From assembly GCA_013398955.1 (NCBI GenBank), contig VWPU01022970.1, positions 1-64,000 on the forward strand: a stretch of 64,000 nucleotides of DNA, given 5' to 3'. The DNA is from Callaeas wilsoni (taxonomy: Eukaryota; Chordata; Aves; Passeriformes; Callaeidae). The position numbers were made by a program, and so were the translations under genes. Below, one piece after another: positions 13,113 through 24,572 of this stretch. A model generated the notes under the pieces. The model did not search any database, was not told the DNA's origin, and saw only the letters and a program-made list of their open reading frames with translations. Position 1 is the stretch's first letter, and every line of letters begins with the position of its first letter.

Positions 13113-13290
13113 ATCACAGAGGTCTTTAGGTGAGAAAAGACCTTTAAGATCAAGTCAAACTAGTTACCCAGCACTGCCAGATCCACCACTAAACCATGCC
13201 CTTAAACCCATCTCTACACATCTTTTAAATAACTCCAGGGTTGGTGACTCCACTAAGCTTTTTAAAGCCAAAGAACATTTCTTGCCCATA
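13113..13290 (-). mobile_element. CR1 LINE fragment, 3' end, minus orientation
   Basis: Read on the plus strand this is the reverse complement of a CR1 3' region. It has ATCACAGA near the element's 3' tail, then GACCTTTAAGATCAAGTC, then a stretch like CTGCCAGATCCACCACTAAACC, then TCTACACATCTTTTAAATAACTCC and GGTGACTCCAC. The order and spacing match the CR1 3' untranslated region as known from chicken and other birds. The last 30 bases (13260-13290) are more divergent, so that border is approximate. The copy is 5'-truncated, as nearly all CR1 copies are, and has no coding capacity. The plus-strand reading frame crossing it is not a gene. An 11-T run lies directly beside the 3' end of the element. 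Confidence 0.85.
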
Positions 13291-14686
13291 AAATGAATAT
13301 TATTTAAACTTCACATATGGCTTTGCAAGTCTTAGCAGGACATTGAGAGGAGAGCAAGGTGTTTGTGTATCCATGGCATCAGCCCTGCCACACAACTTGC
13401 TGCAGCCTCAGGGCCACCTCCTGCCTGTGCTCCTTCCAGCCTTACCTTCCTCATATCTGTTCCTTGGAGCCAAGAAAGAGAAAGTGATTGTTGCAGCGGC
13501 ATTTCACCTATAACCTTATATGTGCACTTTTACAGCAGAAAATTGTCATTGATTTGGACTGATTAAATGAAAAGGGTTGAAGCCCAGTTAAGGTTTGGGA
13601 GGAAAAATAAATTAAGTAATTATAAAAGAATCAAGGTCAAGTGAGGAAGGATGGACAACTAGATTTGATTTCTTTTTTTTAATTATTACTATTATTTTTA
13701 AATATGCAGGACAGTCTTGGAAGTGTTCTTTGTGCATTGATCAGGGTGGCATCTGAACTGGGCAGTAACTGACAAGGCAAGAGAGGAAAAAAGCTGTTTC
13801 ATGCAAGGTAACACAATGCTCAGTTATCCCACATCCGGCAGGCTCAGAACATCCCCATTCCCTGGAACACCTGGCTATGGCCAGGAAGAGCACAGAGCAC
13901 TACCCACCCCTTTTGTCTGATTTGCTCTAGCAGTTTCTAGAGCTACAGGTGAGAATTTTGCACTTACTTTGCTCATATTCAGCAAACAGTTGACATACAT
14001 GTGAAATCATTTTCTGAAATGTGATTTTTAGATCTTAAGTATCTTACAGTAATTACTGTACAAGCTTCTGACAGAAGGATTTTTCATAAAAAGAATAGAA
14101 CTACTGGATGCATTTGGGGGCACTAATATAATAGTATGTGGTTGATATTAAATGCACAAACATATTAGTAAACTGAAAGCTTTAATTCTTCAGTTGGATA
14201 GCACAATCTGTTATCCTAAATTAAATTTCCAAAGGAGTATTTTTTCAGATATTACATACTTCATAGCTGACAGGGACACTATCTAATTAGCTATTTATAT
14301 GCAAGGCATACCAGGGGATAATTAGAAACATGGATTATGCAAAGGCAATCAGACTGGCAGAGGGCAAAGGAAGCTAACGTATTAAATCAAATTTGTATAT
14401 ATGCTTATATAGTTTATCATGTGTCATTTGGGTTGTATTACCTTAATGCTTCATTTAATATGTTGTTACACATATTACTGTAATCCACTAATTTGTAAAT
14501 TAAACATGGGCTGTCCTAAAAGCAGTATCTATTGGCCCAATGAATCAGATTAGCCTGCAGAAAAAGGCTTAGTAAAGGTAGATATGTATCCTGCCCCTGG
14601 GGAGATGCCCTGCAGTTCTCGATTTGCATGTGTCTCTGGTCACTCAGGGGCTTTGTGGGTTCCTGCATATCTTCTCTCCTACTCAG
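13291..14686. other. Unique sequence, no gene seen
   Basis: No repeat family or gene is visible. A POU octamer ATTTGCAT lies at 14622-14629. Short frames near 13363-13566 and 14516-14860 lack supporting signals, apart from the exon-like segment that begins at 14687. Confidence 0.5.
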
Positions 14687-14821
14687 TGTTTGGATTGCCG
14701 AAGCAATGGTGAAATGAGGGGGGTGGTTGTCTCTGGGCCAGGCAAAGAGAGGGGAGAATGGGAAAATGTTCTTTTCTTGAGTCAGGAAGAGGAGAAAAAC
14801 AACATGTCTGAGTTCAAGCAG
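14687..14821 (+). other. Exon candidate, 45 codons, phase 0
   Basis: A long pyrimidine tract ending in CTACTCAG (AG at 14685-14686) is followed by 135 bases that are open in one frame throughout, then AAGCAG|GTGAGG as donor. The length is a multiple of three and both splice phases are 0. The encoded 45 residues start CLDCRSNGEMRG and end NNMSEFKQ, with a Glu/Lys-rich second half. I do not recognise the family. A second good donor lies at 15042 after another open frame beginning with ATG at 14879, but the gap of about 57 nt is too short for both to be exons of one transcript with a normal intron. Coding status is unproven; it could be a real exon, an lncRNA exon or chance. Confidence 0.22.
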
Positions 14822-14878
14822 GTGAGGAAAGATGTGTGTTTGCTGTATAAAGATATTCACAGATACCTCCTATGACTA

Positions 14879-15041
14879 ATGGAAGAGAGAGATCCTAAAC
14901 CAGCTGGATCACTCTGTGATGGTTTGAGATTTGGTTGGTTTTTTACCCTGGACGGTAAAAGAAACTTTAAAGGGCTTGTTCAGCCAGGTGGTCACCAAAT
15001 GAAGGACAGGTGGAAAGTCTTTCAAAAACTCCTGCAAATAG
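14879..15041 (+). other. Possible first exon: ATG frame ending at a strong donor
   Basis: An ATG at 14879 (G at +4, no purine at -3) opens a frame of 54 codons plus one base that runs into a near-consensus donor, ATAG|GTAAGT, at 15042. The translation begins MEERDPKPAG and ends KDRWKVFQKLLQI. It has no signal peptide or known motif. No promoter or CpG island lies upstream, which weakens the first-exon reading. It may be an alternative to the 14687-14821 segment or a chance frame next to a chance donor. Confidence 0.12.
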
Positions 15042-16404
15042 GTAAGTTTTCCCCACTTTGTGGCTGCCTCAGTCAAACAAATGTTTTAAACAAATTTGTT
15101 CAGGATGTGTTAGGCCTACAACAAATATGTATATACTGATGCAAATCAACAGAAGATTTTCTGAACTTTTGAAAATTTGACAAATTTAACTGTTTCAGTT
15201 GGCAAATCAACAACAGAACCAGAAAAAGCTGCTGAAATCTAGATGATGCTCCTACTGCTGGGTTAAAAGACTGTGTCTAATCTGCTTTTACTACATTTAT
15301 TAAACACTCAGAAGTTGTCTCTCCAGTTTATGGTGAAAGGAAGGTCAATTCTTTTAAGGTCTAATTGTAGGAAAATCATGTAAGAAAAGCAAAGGACAGC
15401 AAGAGATATAAGTAATTGTGTCTCCAGCACTCATGAGATTTTTTCATCTGGGAGGAAAGAAGAATCTGTACTGTTCTTTGTCCTGAATGACACTTAAGGT
15501 AAACAGTGAAAGAAAATGCATTTTAGGTTGATTCAGTCCATTTTTTCACAGGAATTCCTGCTGTTTCCGTTCATTTTCTTCTGATAATTTGGGGCTAAGC
15601 TCTTAGGGATCATTAGCACTGAGTCTTGGGTAGCTACCAGCAGGTTCTTTTTCTCAGAAAGAGCTGATGTGATCACGGAGGAGTCTAGATATGGCTGACA
15701 TTGAAATTGCATTTGGAAAACTTCTCAAATAAAATGTCTTCCTCCTTACATCTGAATGGTTCTAATCTATAGTGACTTCTGACTCTATGTAGATATATGT
15801 GTATTTGGATGAGGGACAGCAGAGGTTCCCCTTTACAACTTGAAATTCCTCTGATAGTGCTTTTCCTCCAGCAGATTTCTTACGAAAATTGGTGATGTGC
15901 TGCTTCTGACACAGTGAGCTTCCAAATCATCACAAACTCTCCTTTTATTCATGCTCTAGTCCTAACTTAAATAATATTACTGGCGTATGAACGTTGGCAA
16001 AGCTGAATACAGAATTTAATTCCCGGACTTTTGTATGCTTTTAATATTTATTTTTTGGTCTGTTCTAGAAGAATATTTGTCATCTTAACTGGATTTCTGG
16101 ATGGGAATCAATGGATCATTAGTTTTAATTATAATATATCAATGTCATGCTGGTACAATTTCTATCTAATGAAATTAATGTCAGTGATATACAGTACTGC
16201 CATCACTAAATTCTTCATGAGAACTATAAATACCGAAACCTGTTTTCTTTATGTTATTTACAGATTGATTTATCCAGTACAGTCCAACCAAACGGGCACC
16301 ATTTTAAAAGTGATTTCATGTTAATGTTGGATGAGGTGCAGCTGTACTGGCCCATCCAGGTCTGAGATGGGAACACCTGACATGGCAAGTAATATACAGA
16401 TGAT
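15042..16404. other. Unique sequence, no gene seen
   Basis: I see no repeat, RNA gene or supported reading frame. A reverse-oriented POU octamer (ATGCAAAT) lies at 15139-15146. Confidence 0.5.
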
Positions 16405-16600
16405 GTGTTGTGGATAAAGGATTGGACTGGGAATCAGGAAATTGAGTTTTGTTCCTGATGCTGATACTGCGTTGCAGATTATCTTTTTCAAAATTAATTG
16501 CACCTCAGCATCTTTATTTGTAAAGTTGCTTTCTTCATGAAATGGCTTGATATAAGCAAGAAAGATGCTTTATAATATGTATTTGTTGTTGTTAATAATG
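16405..16600 (+). mobile_element. Ancient tRNA-derived SINE, MIR type (amniote)
   Basis: The segment GTGGATAAAGGATTGGACTG followed by GGAATCAGGAA is the tRNA-derived head typical of MIR/CORE-SINEs (the 'gtggttaaagcactggactgggagtcaggag' type). It is followed in the expected order by a CTGCGTTGCAG-like part, a ACCTCAGCATCTTTATTTGTAAA part corresponding to 'cctcagtttccccatctgtaaaa', and a tail with GATGCTTTATAATATG and TTGTTGTTGTTAATAATG corresponding to the MIR end. Divergence is high, as expected for an insertion that predates the bird-mammal split. Subfamily was not determined, and identification rests on recalled consensus motifs, not on a search. Confidence 0.65.
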
Positions 16601-16892
16601 GTGTGTTTCCTGTCAAGCTTGTTTGACTGTATCAGGCCTAGGGACATCAGTAACTTCCAAGGTAAAGCCACAGACATGGAGCTGCCTGAATGTCTGTAGT
16701 GATTGCCCTCAGCTTGTACATCCTGAAATTAAACTAACCCAACCAATTTCCCTTCTGCACATGTCAGCACGAACAAATGTCAAAACAAATAGGTTAAGTT
16801 GGTAGCTACTGACAGACAAAGCAAAACAGATTAAGGGTACAATAAGTCATTTATATTACTGCCTCACAAATGGGCCACATGTATTTGATATC

Positions 16893-16936
16893 ATACTAAT
16901 ACTAATACTACTAATAATACTACTACTAATAATAAT
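16893..16936. repeat. Imperfect ACT/AAT trinucleotide array
   Basis: About 14 triplets alternate irregularly between ACT and AAT. The mixture of two related triplets suggests an AAT array eroded by A-to-C changes followed by re-expansion. It has no coding role that I can see. Confidence 0.85.
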
Positions 16937-17453
16937 GTCAAGATTAATAGTTTGCACAAAAGGAAAATAACCAGTGTTTTACTGTTTTAGGAAAGCATTT
17001 CTGAATCTGTTAAGTGCCCACCTGCAGCACCACTTGCACTGACACGAGTCTAACACTCATGCAACAACAAAATTCAAAGTTTTCTTTTTGCAGGTAAAGA
17101 TAATGGTCATTTTGAAGCCTGATTTACTACAGAGTCCCATGGCATCTAGTCTAAACACAAATTCTTTGTAATTGATGATTGATTGACTTGCTTTTGAATT
17201 TTCTTGCTCATAGTTTTTTGCTCCTGAAGGCTAATTAATTTTAATATGCTCTGTAAGAGTAGTCTTATGTCCTCCATTAATGCAATCTTCACTTAGATAG
17301 CTCAGAATATCCAAATCACTTTGGGAGCTACAAATATGGAACAAAGTATGATTGTAGTCATGTTTATTTCCTGAGTCTTCCTGGGAGAAGTTTGCAGCTT
17401 TCTTTTGCTGAGGAATGCTCTCAATAAGTGGGGTTTTTTTGTTTTCTTTGCAG

Positions 17454-17726
17454 TACATTAAGTTATTGGAAACATCTCCAACATTGCCTTTTGAAGTTAC
17501 ACAAAAGATTCAGGCACAGTGACTGTGAAAAAAGTTGATGTACAAAGAGTCTATGACTGCCCTTGCTCCTTGTCCCACTGTATGAGAAACCCCATCCCTG
17601 CTTCTGGTCGGGGACTGGTTCCAAGTCTGCGAATACTGGAAAGGTGTCTTGTTCTGAACTTCTTGTTGCTTGGGACCAGCATTTGTCTGGCAGTGCTGTT
17701 ACTACAGACAAAATCAGGAAAAACAG
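17454..17726 (+). other. Exon candidate with ATG and membrane-like segment
   Basis: A textbook acceptor (GGGTTTTTTTG, TTTTCTTTGCAG; AG at 17452-17453) precedes 273 bases that end at the donor CAG|GTAAGA (17727). Inside, an ATG at 17582 opens 48 codons plus one base up to the donor. The peptide starts MRNPIPASGRGLVP; residues 22-42 form an uninterrupted hydrophobic segment (core LNFLLLGTSICLAVLLL) flanked by Arg/Glu before and Lys after. This would suit a signal anchor of a type II membrane protein or an uncleaved signal sequence, with 17454-17581 as 5' untranslated exon sequence. The ATG context is weak (T at -3). I do not recognise the protein. Opposing minus-strand frames over the same interval are shadows or equally unsupported. 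Alternatives are a non-coding exon or chance. Confidence 0.25.
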
Positions 17727-18718
17727 GTAAGAACCATGACACTCGTTCCTGTTATATGCTTTATTCCTTCACTTCTATCTACAAAATATCCTCTCTATTC
17801 CATCACATTCATCATGTGTAGATGTACTCTGTTATGGTCAATAATCTAGTATTTCAGACATCTGATTATTGAGAGCAAGGAGAGTTGGAATTTCCTGTTG
17901 GCAAATGGAATTCCCTGCTGTTTTCTTCCTCTTTTGCTTAGGTGAAATATTACAGCTTCATAGATGGTAAATTAAATGTCAAATATAATTTGGCATCTAA
18001 ACCGTGAAGTCTATTTCTGTCCTAAGAGTAAACCTTTGTGAACTGGCTGTATGGAGAGCTATATAGGATGATAAATCACATTTTAGTGTGTCACCACTAA
18101 TAGTTCAGCATAACTTCTTTAGAAAAATTTAGGATTTTTTAAAGTGCTTTAAAAAGAAGCATCTTTTTATACAGCTAGTCAAGTTAAGCCCAGGAGCATC
18201 TTTAATTAGCTCGTACCCTTTTTTCCATGTAGTCATGTAAACATGCATCTAGTTTAGGTAACTGAAGTGTGAAGTGCTTGGTTGCTAAGGTTTTTGATCA
18301 CAACATTAACATGGGAAAAACCCACAACTCCTTCTTAAAAACAGAGCACAAAAAAGGTACAACAGGAGAGTGATAACTTGTGTAAGACAATCCCATAATT
18401 CTCTACCTGAATCTGACTGTATAGGAAGAATAAAGCCTAAGCAGAGTGGATTTTTGACATCACAAAGTGCATTTCAACTTTTGGCTTCTGTGGCTTCCAT
18501 AGAGCTGTCAGTGATGCAACTTCAGGCGTTGCCTCACATCCTTGTGCGCACATGCAAAGGAACACCTTAAAATGCCCAAAAAATTGTTATTAAGTTGTTG
18601 AGGGAAAAAACCACAACATCTAAACCAGAAACCTTGGTGTCATAACAACACCTATAAAACATAAAGAATATTCACAACTAAAGAGGTGTCCTTCTTGAGG
18701 AAAATATAACTGACACAC
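17727..18718. other. Unique sequence, no gene seen
   Basis: This would be intron if the exon candidate just upstream is real. I see no repeat family, no RNA gene and no further splice pair. Confidence 0.45.
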
Positions 18719-18795
18719 AGTTGGACTTGATGGTCTTAAAGTTCTTTTTTGGTCTAAGTGATTCAATGATTCTATGTCATAATTCTATGTCATAA
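18719..18795 (+). mobile_element. CR1 LINE 3' terminus, plus orientation
   Basis: The words TTGGACTTGATGGTCTTAAA, GTTCTTTT, GGTCTAAGTGATTC and ATGATTCTATG come in the order and spacing of the CR1 3' untranslated end ('ttggacttgatgatcttaaaggtcttttccaacctaaatgattctatg'). Only about 75 bases remain, as expected for a severely 5'-truncated copy. The tail ends in a perfect two-copy 13-bp unit (18769-18794) instead of the usual 8-bp ATTCTATG units. Confidence 0.88.
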
Positions 18796-21700
18796 TAGTT
18801 GAAAATCAAGCACACAGTCATCTGGTGATTCACTCACCCACAAATATATTTGCTGTAACAGCAAAAGAAGTGCTTAAAATCATGTCTGTCCATGCAGAAA
18901 AATGTCAGTGGGTGTTCGAATCAACAAGAACATTTAGAATTGCCATAAACTGCACAGCCAAAGCCATTGTGTCTGAGTGGATCACAGCAGACTTGAGCCA
19001 CAGAGGACTCAGTAATGTGCAGAAACCCTGAGCTATCTAATCGGTGGCAGAAACGATTTTTCTTTAGCCAGTGTTTATTTTGTCATTGTTTTCTCAGCCT
19101 CCTTAAGTACATGTCAGCATTGACCATTAGAGAGATAAAAGAGCCTGAGTAGATCAGTATCGAGCTGGAATGCTGCCTTCAGTCTTTCAAAAGAGAGAGA
19201 TTAAACCTCTCTGCTGGCTCATTCATGTGGTAAATATGATGAAGAAGGAAAGCAGAAAGTTTTATATAAAATTGATAGTATTTCCAGAACAGAAAAACAT
19301 GGGAGTTAATGCATTGGATCTGTGCAGTGTCTATGTAGCCCATATCTGTCACAGAAAGGGTTTATACTACAGGCTTCCCAGGCAAACACAAACAAAAAGC
19401 AATTATAGTCTAAGGAACTCAAGGGGGAAAGTTTTTCCCATCTTCCAAGACAGGAAAAGATCTATAAACTTTCCCTGAAGCACAGGAGTTTATATGCCCT
19501 CTAGAGCATTTAAGAGCTGAGGTTTTTGGTTTGAATTTATAATCACAACAGTAGATATTTCTGATATTCTTGCAAATGTCTAATCTCTGTAACTCCTCAT
19601 TCACTTTTGGACTCATAGATGCACTGAGTCAAGAAATTCTCCGGTCTCACTGTTTGTTTTTTGCCATCAGTTTCGAGAATGACACTTGGTGCTGCCGGAA
19701 AGAAGAATGTGAGCTCATCAGCTTTGTTCCTGCTCTGCAAAATGGGATCAGTAACTCAGTCACTGCAATAGTGTTCCTCAGAATATCCACATCCTCCATG
19801 CATCAGCCACATCGATTCCTAGGCTGTGGATCCACCCAGAGGCAGAGGGAAGCAAAGTGTCGTTCCTGAATTTACACCTGGGTCAGTGGCAGTACAAGGG
19901 ATGCTGCCCTGCTCACACAGGCCAATAACCTGCCCATTACACCCAGGTCTCTGCCAAGTGATAAACATGACAAAAACCACAACTTATCCAGTAGTGTGCA
20001 GTGCTAAAGGATGGCATTGTGGTTCTTTAATCTCTTTTATACTGTGTATGAAATTAACAAGAGGAGAAAAAGCCATGAATATGATGCTGATAGATTGCTA
20101 ATAATCAATATGTATTATACCAAACAAATGTAACTAGGGAGTATCTTTTTTTATTCATGTTCTTTCTAGCTGCCTAAATGTGATTGTTATACTGAATTAC
20201 AGATTGATATTTCCTGGCAACATATTTACATGAAAGGAAGTTAAAACAAAAACTTTTGCCAGGAAAATTCTCAGTGCCCAAGACTGTGATCACATTCATT
20301 TTCTCTCTTTCTCTTGTGACTGAATGGGTTACTCCAGCCTTGCTCACAGCAACTGATTTGTGACTCTCCTCCCTTTTGGAGGGATGGAATATAAGAAGCT
20401 GTGTAAAATGGAAGAAGGTTTTGGAGTGCCAAACAGGCATGAAAGAAAAATCTAGTCTGTGATCTGAAGACTGCTGCACGTGTTTAACCATCTGTATCTC
20501 TCCAAGAAGTGAAGGTTGCTAAGTGACCAGTACTCCTTACCCGATACTGAATCAACCAAACTGTTCATTCCTGCCTTTTTCTGTTGCTGAGACCAGTTGG
20601 GTCCCAAATATGCTCACGTCTGCTAGTCATGATGCACTCTAGTGCAGCCAAAACTCTGCTTGGCACACCACTCCAGCCTATAGTTCCCCCACAGATTTTC
20701 TTGGAGGTTACTGTGAAATTCGTGGCAAGCATAGCTGGCTCTCATTATGCTAAACAGCCCTTCCACAAACACCTGAAGGCAGCAAATAGCTCAGTATGGG
20801 ATATCAGTGAGGGGGCTGCGTTCTGTGTTTCCCTCTGGGAAGTGGTGTGATGATGTGCTGTTACCAACCAGCAGAGACTGTTTTCAGAAAGGAGTAGAGA
20901 AAGGTCTGACCTATTCACCATCAACTCCATCCATATTATAAATACTAAGGAATAGAGCTGCAATAAGAGCTTTATATCTGTATTTCTAGTGTCATGGTGT
21001 GCATTACAGGACTGTTTTGCATTGGCAGTCGAATGCAGTACGTAAATGAAGAAGAAATGAGCATCTATCTCTGCTCCAAGTTGCGCCATGGACAAATGAC
21101 CTTATGCTCTGCACGGGGAGTATGAATGTAACAATACTTGCCTTGCTAAAGTGACTTGAGAAGCTGTGTAAAAGAGTAGAGCATTAATGCCCCTACCTGG
21201 TAACATGCAAACAGGGGTTTGTTTTATAAAACTGTAATAATAATCACGTGTTTATGTTTTGATGAAGTTGTAAGAGGTACCTTTCCCATCAAGTGACTGT
21301 AAAAGCTGTTGTAATGGAGTTCAGTATTTCTTCTCTTTCTGCATAGTTTTGAATGAGGATTTCTTTTTCTCAGTTTGCAGTGCATTGGGGGATTGTTTTT
21401 AAACTGCAGGTATTTACAGTGAAAACCAAGTCCTCAGTTATTCAGAGAGGATATAGTTGTGCTGTATGGGAAAGATCTTGTGTAGCAGTGGGTTTTCAGA
21501 AAGAATTAGAGCTGGGATGAGCTGGGCATTCTGGGGAAGATGAAGGCAGTCCCAAGAGCAAGTTACATCCTCATGCAAGGAATGCTGATTTCCATTCTTT
21601 TAGTAGGAATCATACAATATACATTCTTAGCCTGTGTGCAGCCTGTCGTGAGGCTATTTGGTGATTGCATTTGTCAGTTATTCTAACCTGTCATTTATTA

Positions 21701-21877
21701 ACCTACCAGGTCCATTTCCAGCTGGGTTTGGTGAGGCACATGTGGGGTTATGATCAAGTGCTTTAAATTAACAGCTTGTCACAAGAAACTCCTAAATCTT
21801 CTTGAAGCTGTAGCCTCTGTTCTTGATTTTGGCCAATTGCTTCCATGCATGTTCTTTTCCCTTAATATTTTTTTCAG
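18796..21877. other. Unique sequence, no gene seen
   Basis: Several short frames at 18825-19031, 19170-19869 and 20584-21095 have no domains or clear splice context, and they overlap frames on the other strand. No transposon or structured RNA was recognised. Confidence 0.5.
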
Positions 21878-22060
21878 TGTTTGTCTCCTAGTGTTCTTAT
21901 TATTTAGCAGACTACTTAGCATTCACATGAAGTGCCTACAGAGAATCTGGCTTATGTGGGAGTATCTTCTCATAAAATATACTGGACAAGGAGGACTTTG
22001 ACAAGTGTGCAAAACAACAGTGGTAGACTTACAATCTCTAATTATGAGAAACAGTAGAAG
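21878..22060 (+). other. Exon candidate, probably non-coding
   Basis: A T-rich acceptor (TTAATATTTTTTTCAG, AG at 21876-21877) and a strong donor (AAG|GTAAGT, from 22061) enclose 183 bases, a typical internal exon size. The one longer frame crossing it stops near 22001, so no frame that I followed codes through the whole segment. An lncRNA exon or coincidence are the likely explanations. Confidence 0.18.
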
Positions 22061-22142
22061 GTAAGTTATAGGAGCAACTGTATATCAGGCCCTAAATGGT
22101 AACTTGAGCTTTGTGTGGAGATTTTCTAAGTATTTTGAAGAT

Positions 22143-22195
22143 TGAACTCCCCACAGTGGCTGTCTGCAAACTCCACCCCAGCAGCGGGGAGTTCA
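22143..22195. repeat. Hairpin-forming inverted repeat
   Basis: TGAACTCCCC (22143-22152) and GGGGAGTTCA (22186-22195) are exact reverse complements, extended by one further pair beyond a single mismatch. The loop is about 33 bases. The stem is GC-rich for this region. It is too short for a typical microRNA precursor stem and is not a terminator in this context. Confidence 0.7.
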
Positions 22196-24548
22196 CCCCC
22201 TCTCCAGCATTAAAATAACATTTGCCCCTCAGAATCATACCCTACAGAAAGTACCAGACGGGGCAGCATGTGGTTGAGAGTGCAACGTGCTGAACCAAGA
22301 GAGCAAACCGCGAGGCAGCCTCTTCACCCTTCAGTTAATGAGCAAACAGACCAACATCTTCTCCAAAAGCACATTATAAATCCAATTAGTGATATGTATA
22401 AAATTGATTTGCATACCTAAAGGAAGAAAAACTCCCTCTGAGAAATGCTAGAATTACTGGCTTTGGAAAAATAAAAGATTATTCTCTAAAGCAAATCTCA
22501 TATTTTCTGCTGCAATTAGCTGGGGTGTTTTAAATTGTTTATCCTAAGCCTTTAAACGTTTTTTAAAATATCAAGTGGCTGACTCTGTACTTGGCATCAA
22601 ATACAACTTGCTTCAAATCAAAAGAGTTTTAAGATTCTGTTTAGATCCACCAAGTCGTTCTGATGAAGCAAATCTTTAGGCTGATGTTATGTCAAGATGA
22701 ACTGACAAAAAGCAAACCAATACACTTATTTTTATATTCTTCTATTTTATAAAGCATACAAGGACAAAAATCTGTCATTTTGTATGTCTGTGAAATATCA
22801 AACACCTTTTCATGATTCATGAATAATCAATAGTAGGAGTACTTGTTAAAGTTGCATTTGCAAGCAGAAATCCTTGGCATTCACATAATGTCTTGCATGA
22901 TCAAGCACTTTAGAGATTTTAATTAGAGTTGATTTGAATCAGTAAAACAGTATTGAGAGAGATCTGTTTAACAGCCCACAGTCAATAATAATAATATTAA
23001 AATTGTACATGTGAGTATTTCAAATTGCATTTGTAGGAATTATATCCGTGATGTATGGCTATTAATAGTCTTTACTGGACTGAACAGTGCTCTGAGTTCC
23101 AGTTCTATGTCATTAAAACCTGTCAGTGAAAATAAGTGTTTTTAGAACTGTAGCTGTTTGCTTTATGCTCAAAGAGCTATGGAATGTTTAACATATGTCG
23201 GAACAAGTCATTTGTAATCCAACAAGCATTCAGTGTTTTAAAGCAAATGTGTGGCAGAAATATGTCTAATCTAATTACAAGGAACTCAGAATTCAGCAGA
23301 AGAACTGCAGATTCAAGCAGTAGCTCTGGAAAGATGTGCAGAGAATTGCTTGTGGTTTATTTTTCCTTCTAAACTTTTGGGTGTAGCTGAAGTCTGTGTG
23401 TTTGACAGCCTTGGAAAACAGGGTCCTACTCTCTGGCAAGCACTCTGGGGAGCTATTGTCATATAAATACGCTATTTAGAGGTATGACTTGATTCAAATT
23501 ATTTCAATATTAAATTCTTTCCTGAATTTGGGGCTTCTTTTAAACCTTTATTCAAACCACAACTGAAATGCTGCACAGCAGTGTGCCTCAAAATTCCCAG
23601 TGGCCAAGTTCTTCCAAAGCATAATGGACTTTCAATAAGGTGTTGTGCTTTCAGAGGGAAAATGATCATTTAGCCTGTAGTATGGTAGACAAAAAGTGTT
23701 TAATATAGAAATTAGCATGTCTGTGTGTATTTATGTACATGTGTGTATGTAATAATCCTTTAAATATTGATGAAAACACAGTCTATTAAATGTTCATAAT
23801 GCAAAATACTAATCCTTGTTCTAACACAATTTCATATACAACCATTGCTTGCCCCACATATCTGTCACATTTAGTATGTACTTTCTAGTTTGAATGGAGT
23901 ACTTGGGATCTGGAAATTCAGGCAAAAAATTTCTATTGTTTCTCACCAGTATGTGCGTGCATTGTTGCAAGAAATATAGGCAGTTTGCTGCCAGGGAAGA
24001 TCATTTTCTAGCTTTGCTAGAAAAAACTGTTGCTAGGTTATTTGATTGTTTATTCAGGGATATCGCTGGAAGTTAATTTTATCAGATCATATCTGTGAGG
24101 AAGGCTGAAGAAGACTGAGTATTTCTCTTCAAAAAACCCAAACAAAAAGCACAAGTACCAAGCCCACCTGCAGCACATCCATATTTATTTGTCACAGTGA
24201 TGCTAAAGCCAGGAAGCAGCCACTACCTGAGCCATCCATCAATTGGACACGTCATGTGTTTATCATTATTAGGACAATGGGGATTGATGGTTACTGAGTA
24301 CAGTTCTGAGTTATCAAGTCTTCCACTGCTCATATCTTTGTGAAAGGGAAGCATCGGCTTCTCAAGGCTGTTACACAGGTGACCATGACCATGGCCTGAC
24401 TTTTGAAATGGCAGAGAAAGTAGTAAGATAATGCTGCCACTGTTGGCGTGTTTAGGATGCATAACCTGTCCTGTACAAAGGGAGGGAGAAAGCAAATTAG
24501 CTGAAATTAGGTTGCTGTTCTTCTGAGTGCCTAATCATGTCTAGTCCT

Positions 24549-24572
24549 CCATGAACAGTGCCATGAACAGTG
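24549..24572. repeat. Perfect 12-bp tandem duplication
   Basis: CCATGAACAGTG occurs twice head to tail with no mismatch. It is a small duplication, probably from replication slippage and recent enough to be unmutated. Confidence 0.85.

Noticed and set aside
13036..13296. Plus-strand 86-codon frame
   Set aside because: Most of it is the reverse complement of a CR1 3' untranslated region, so it is not a gene.
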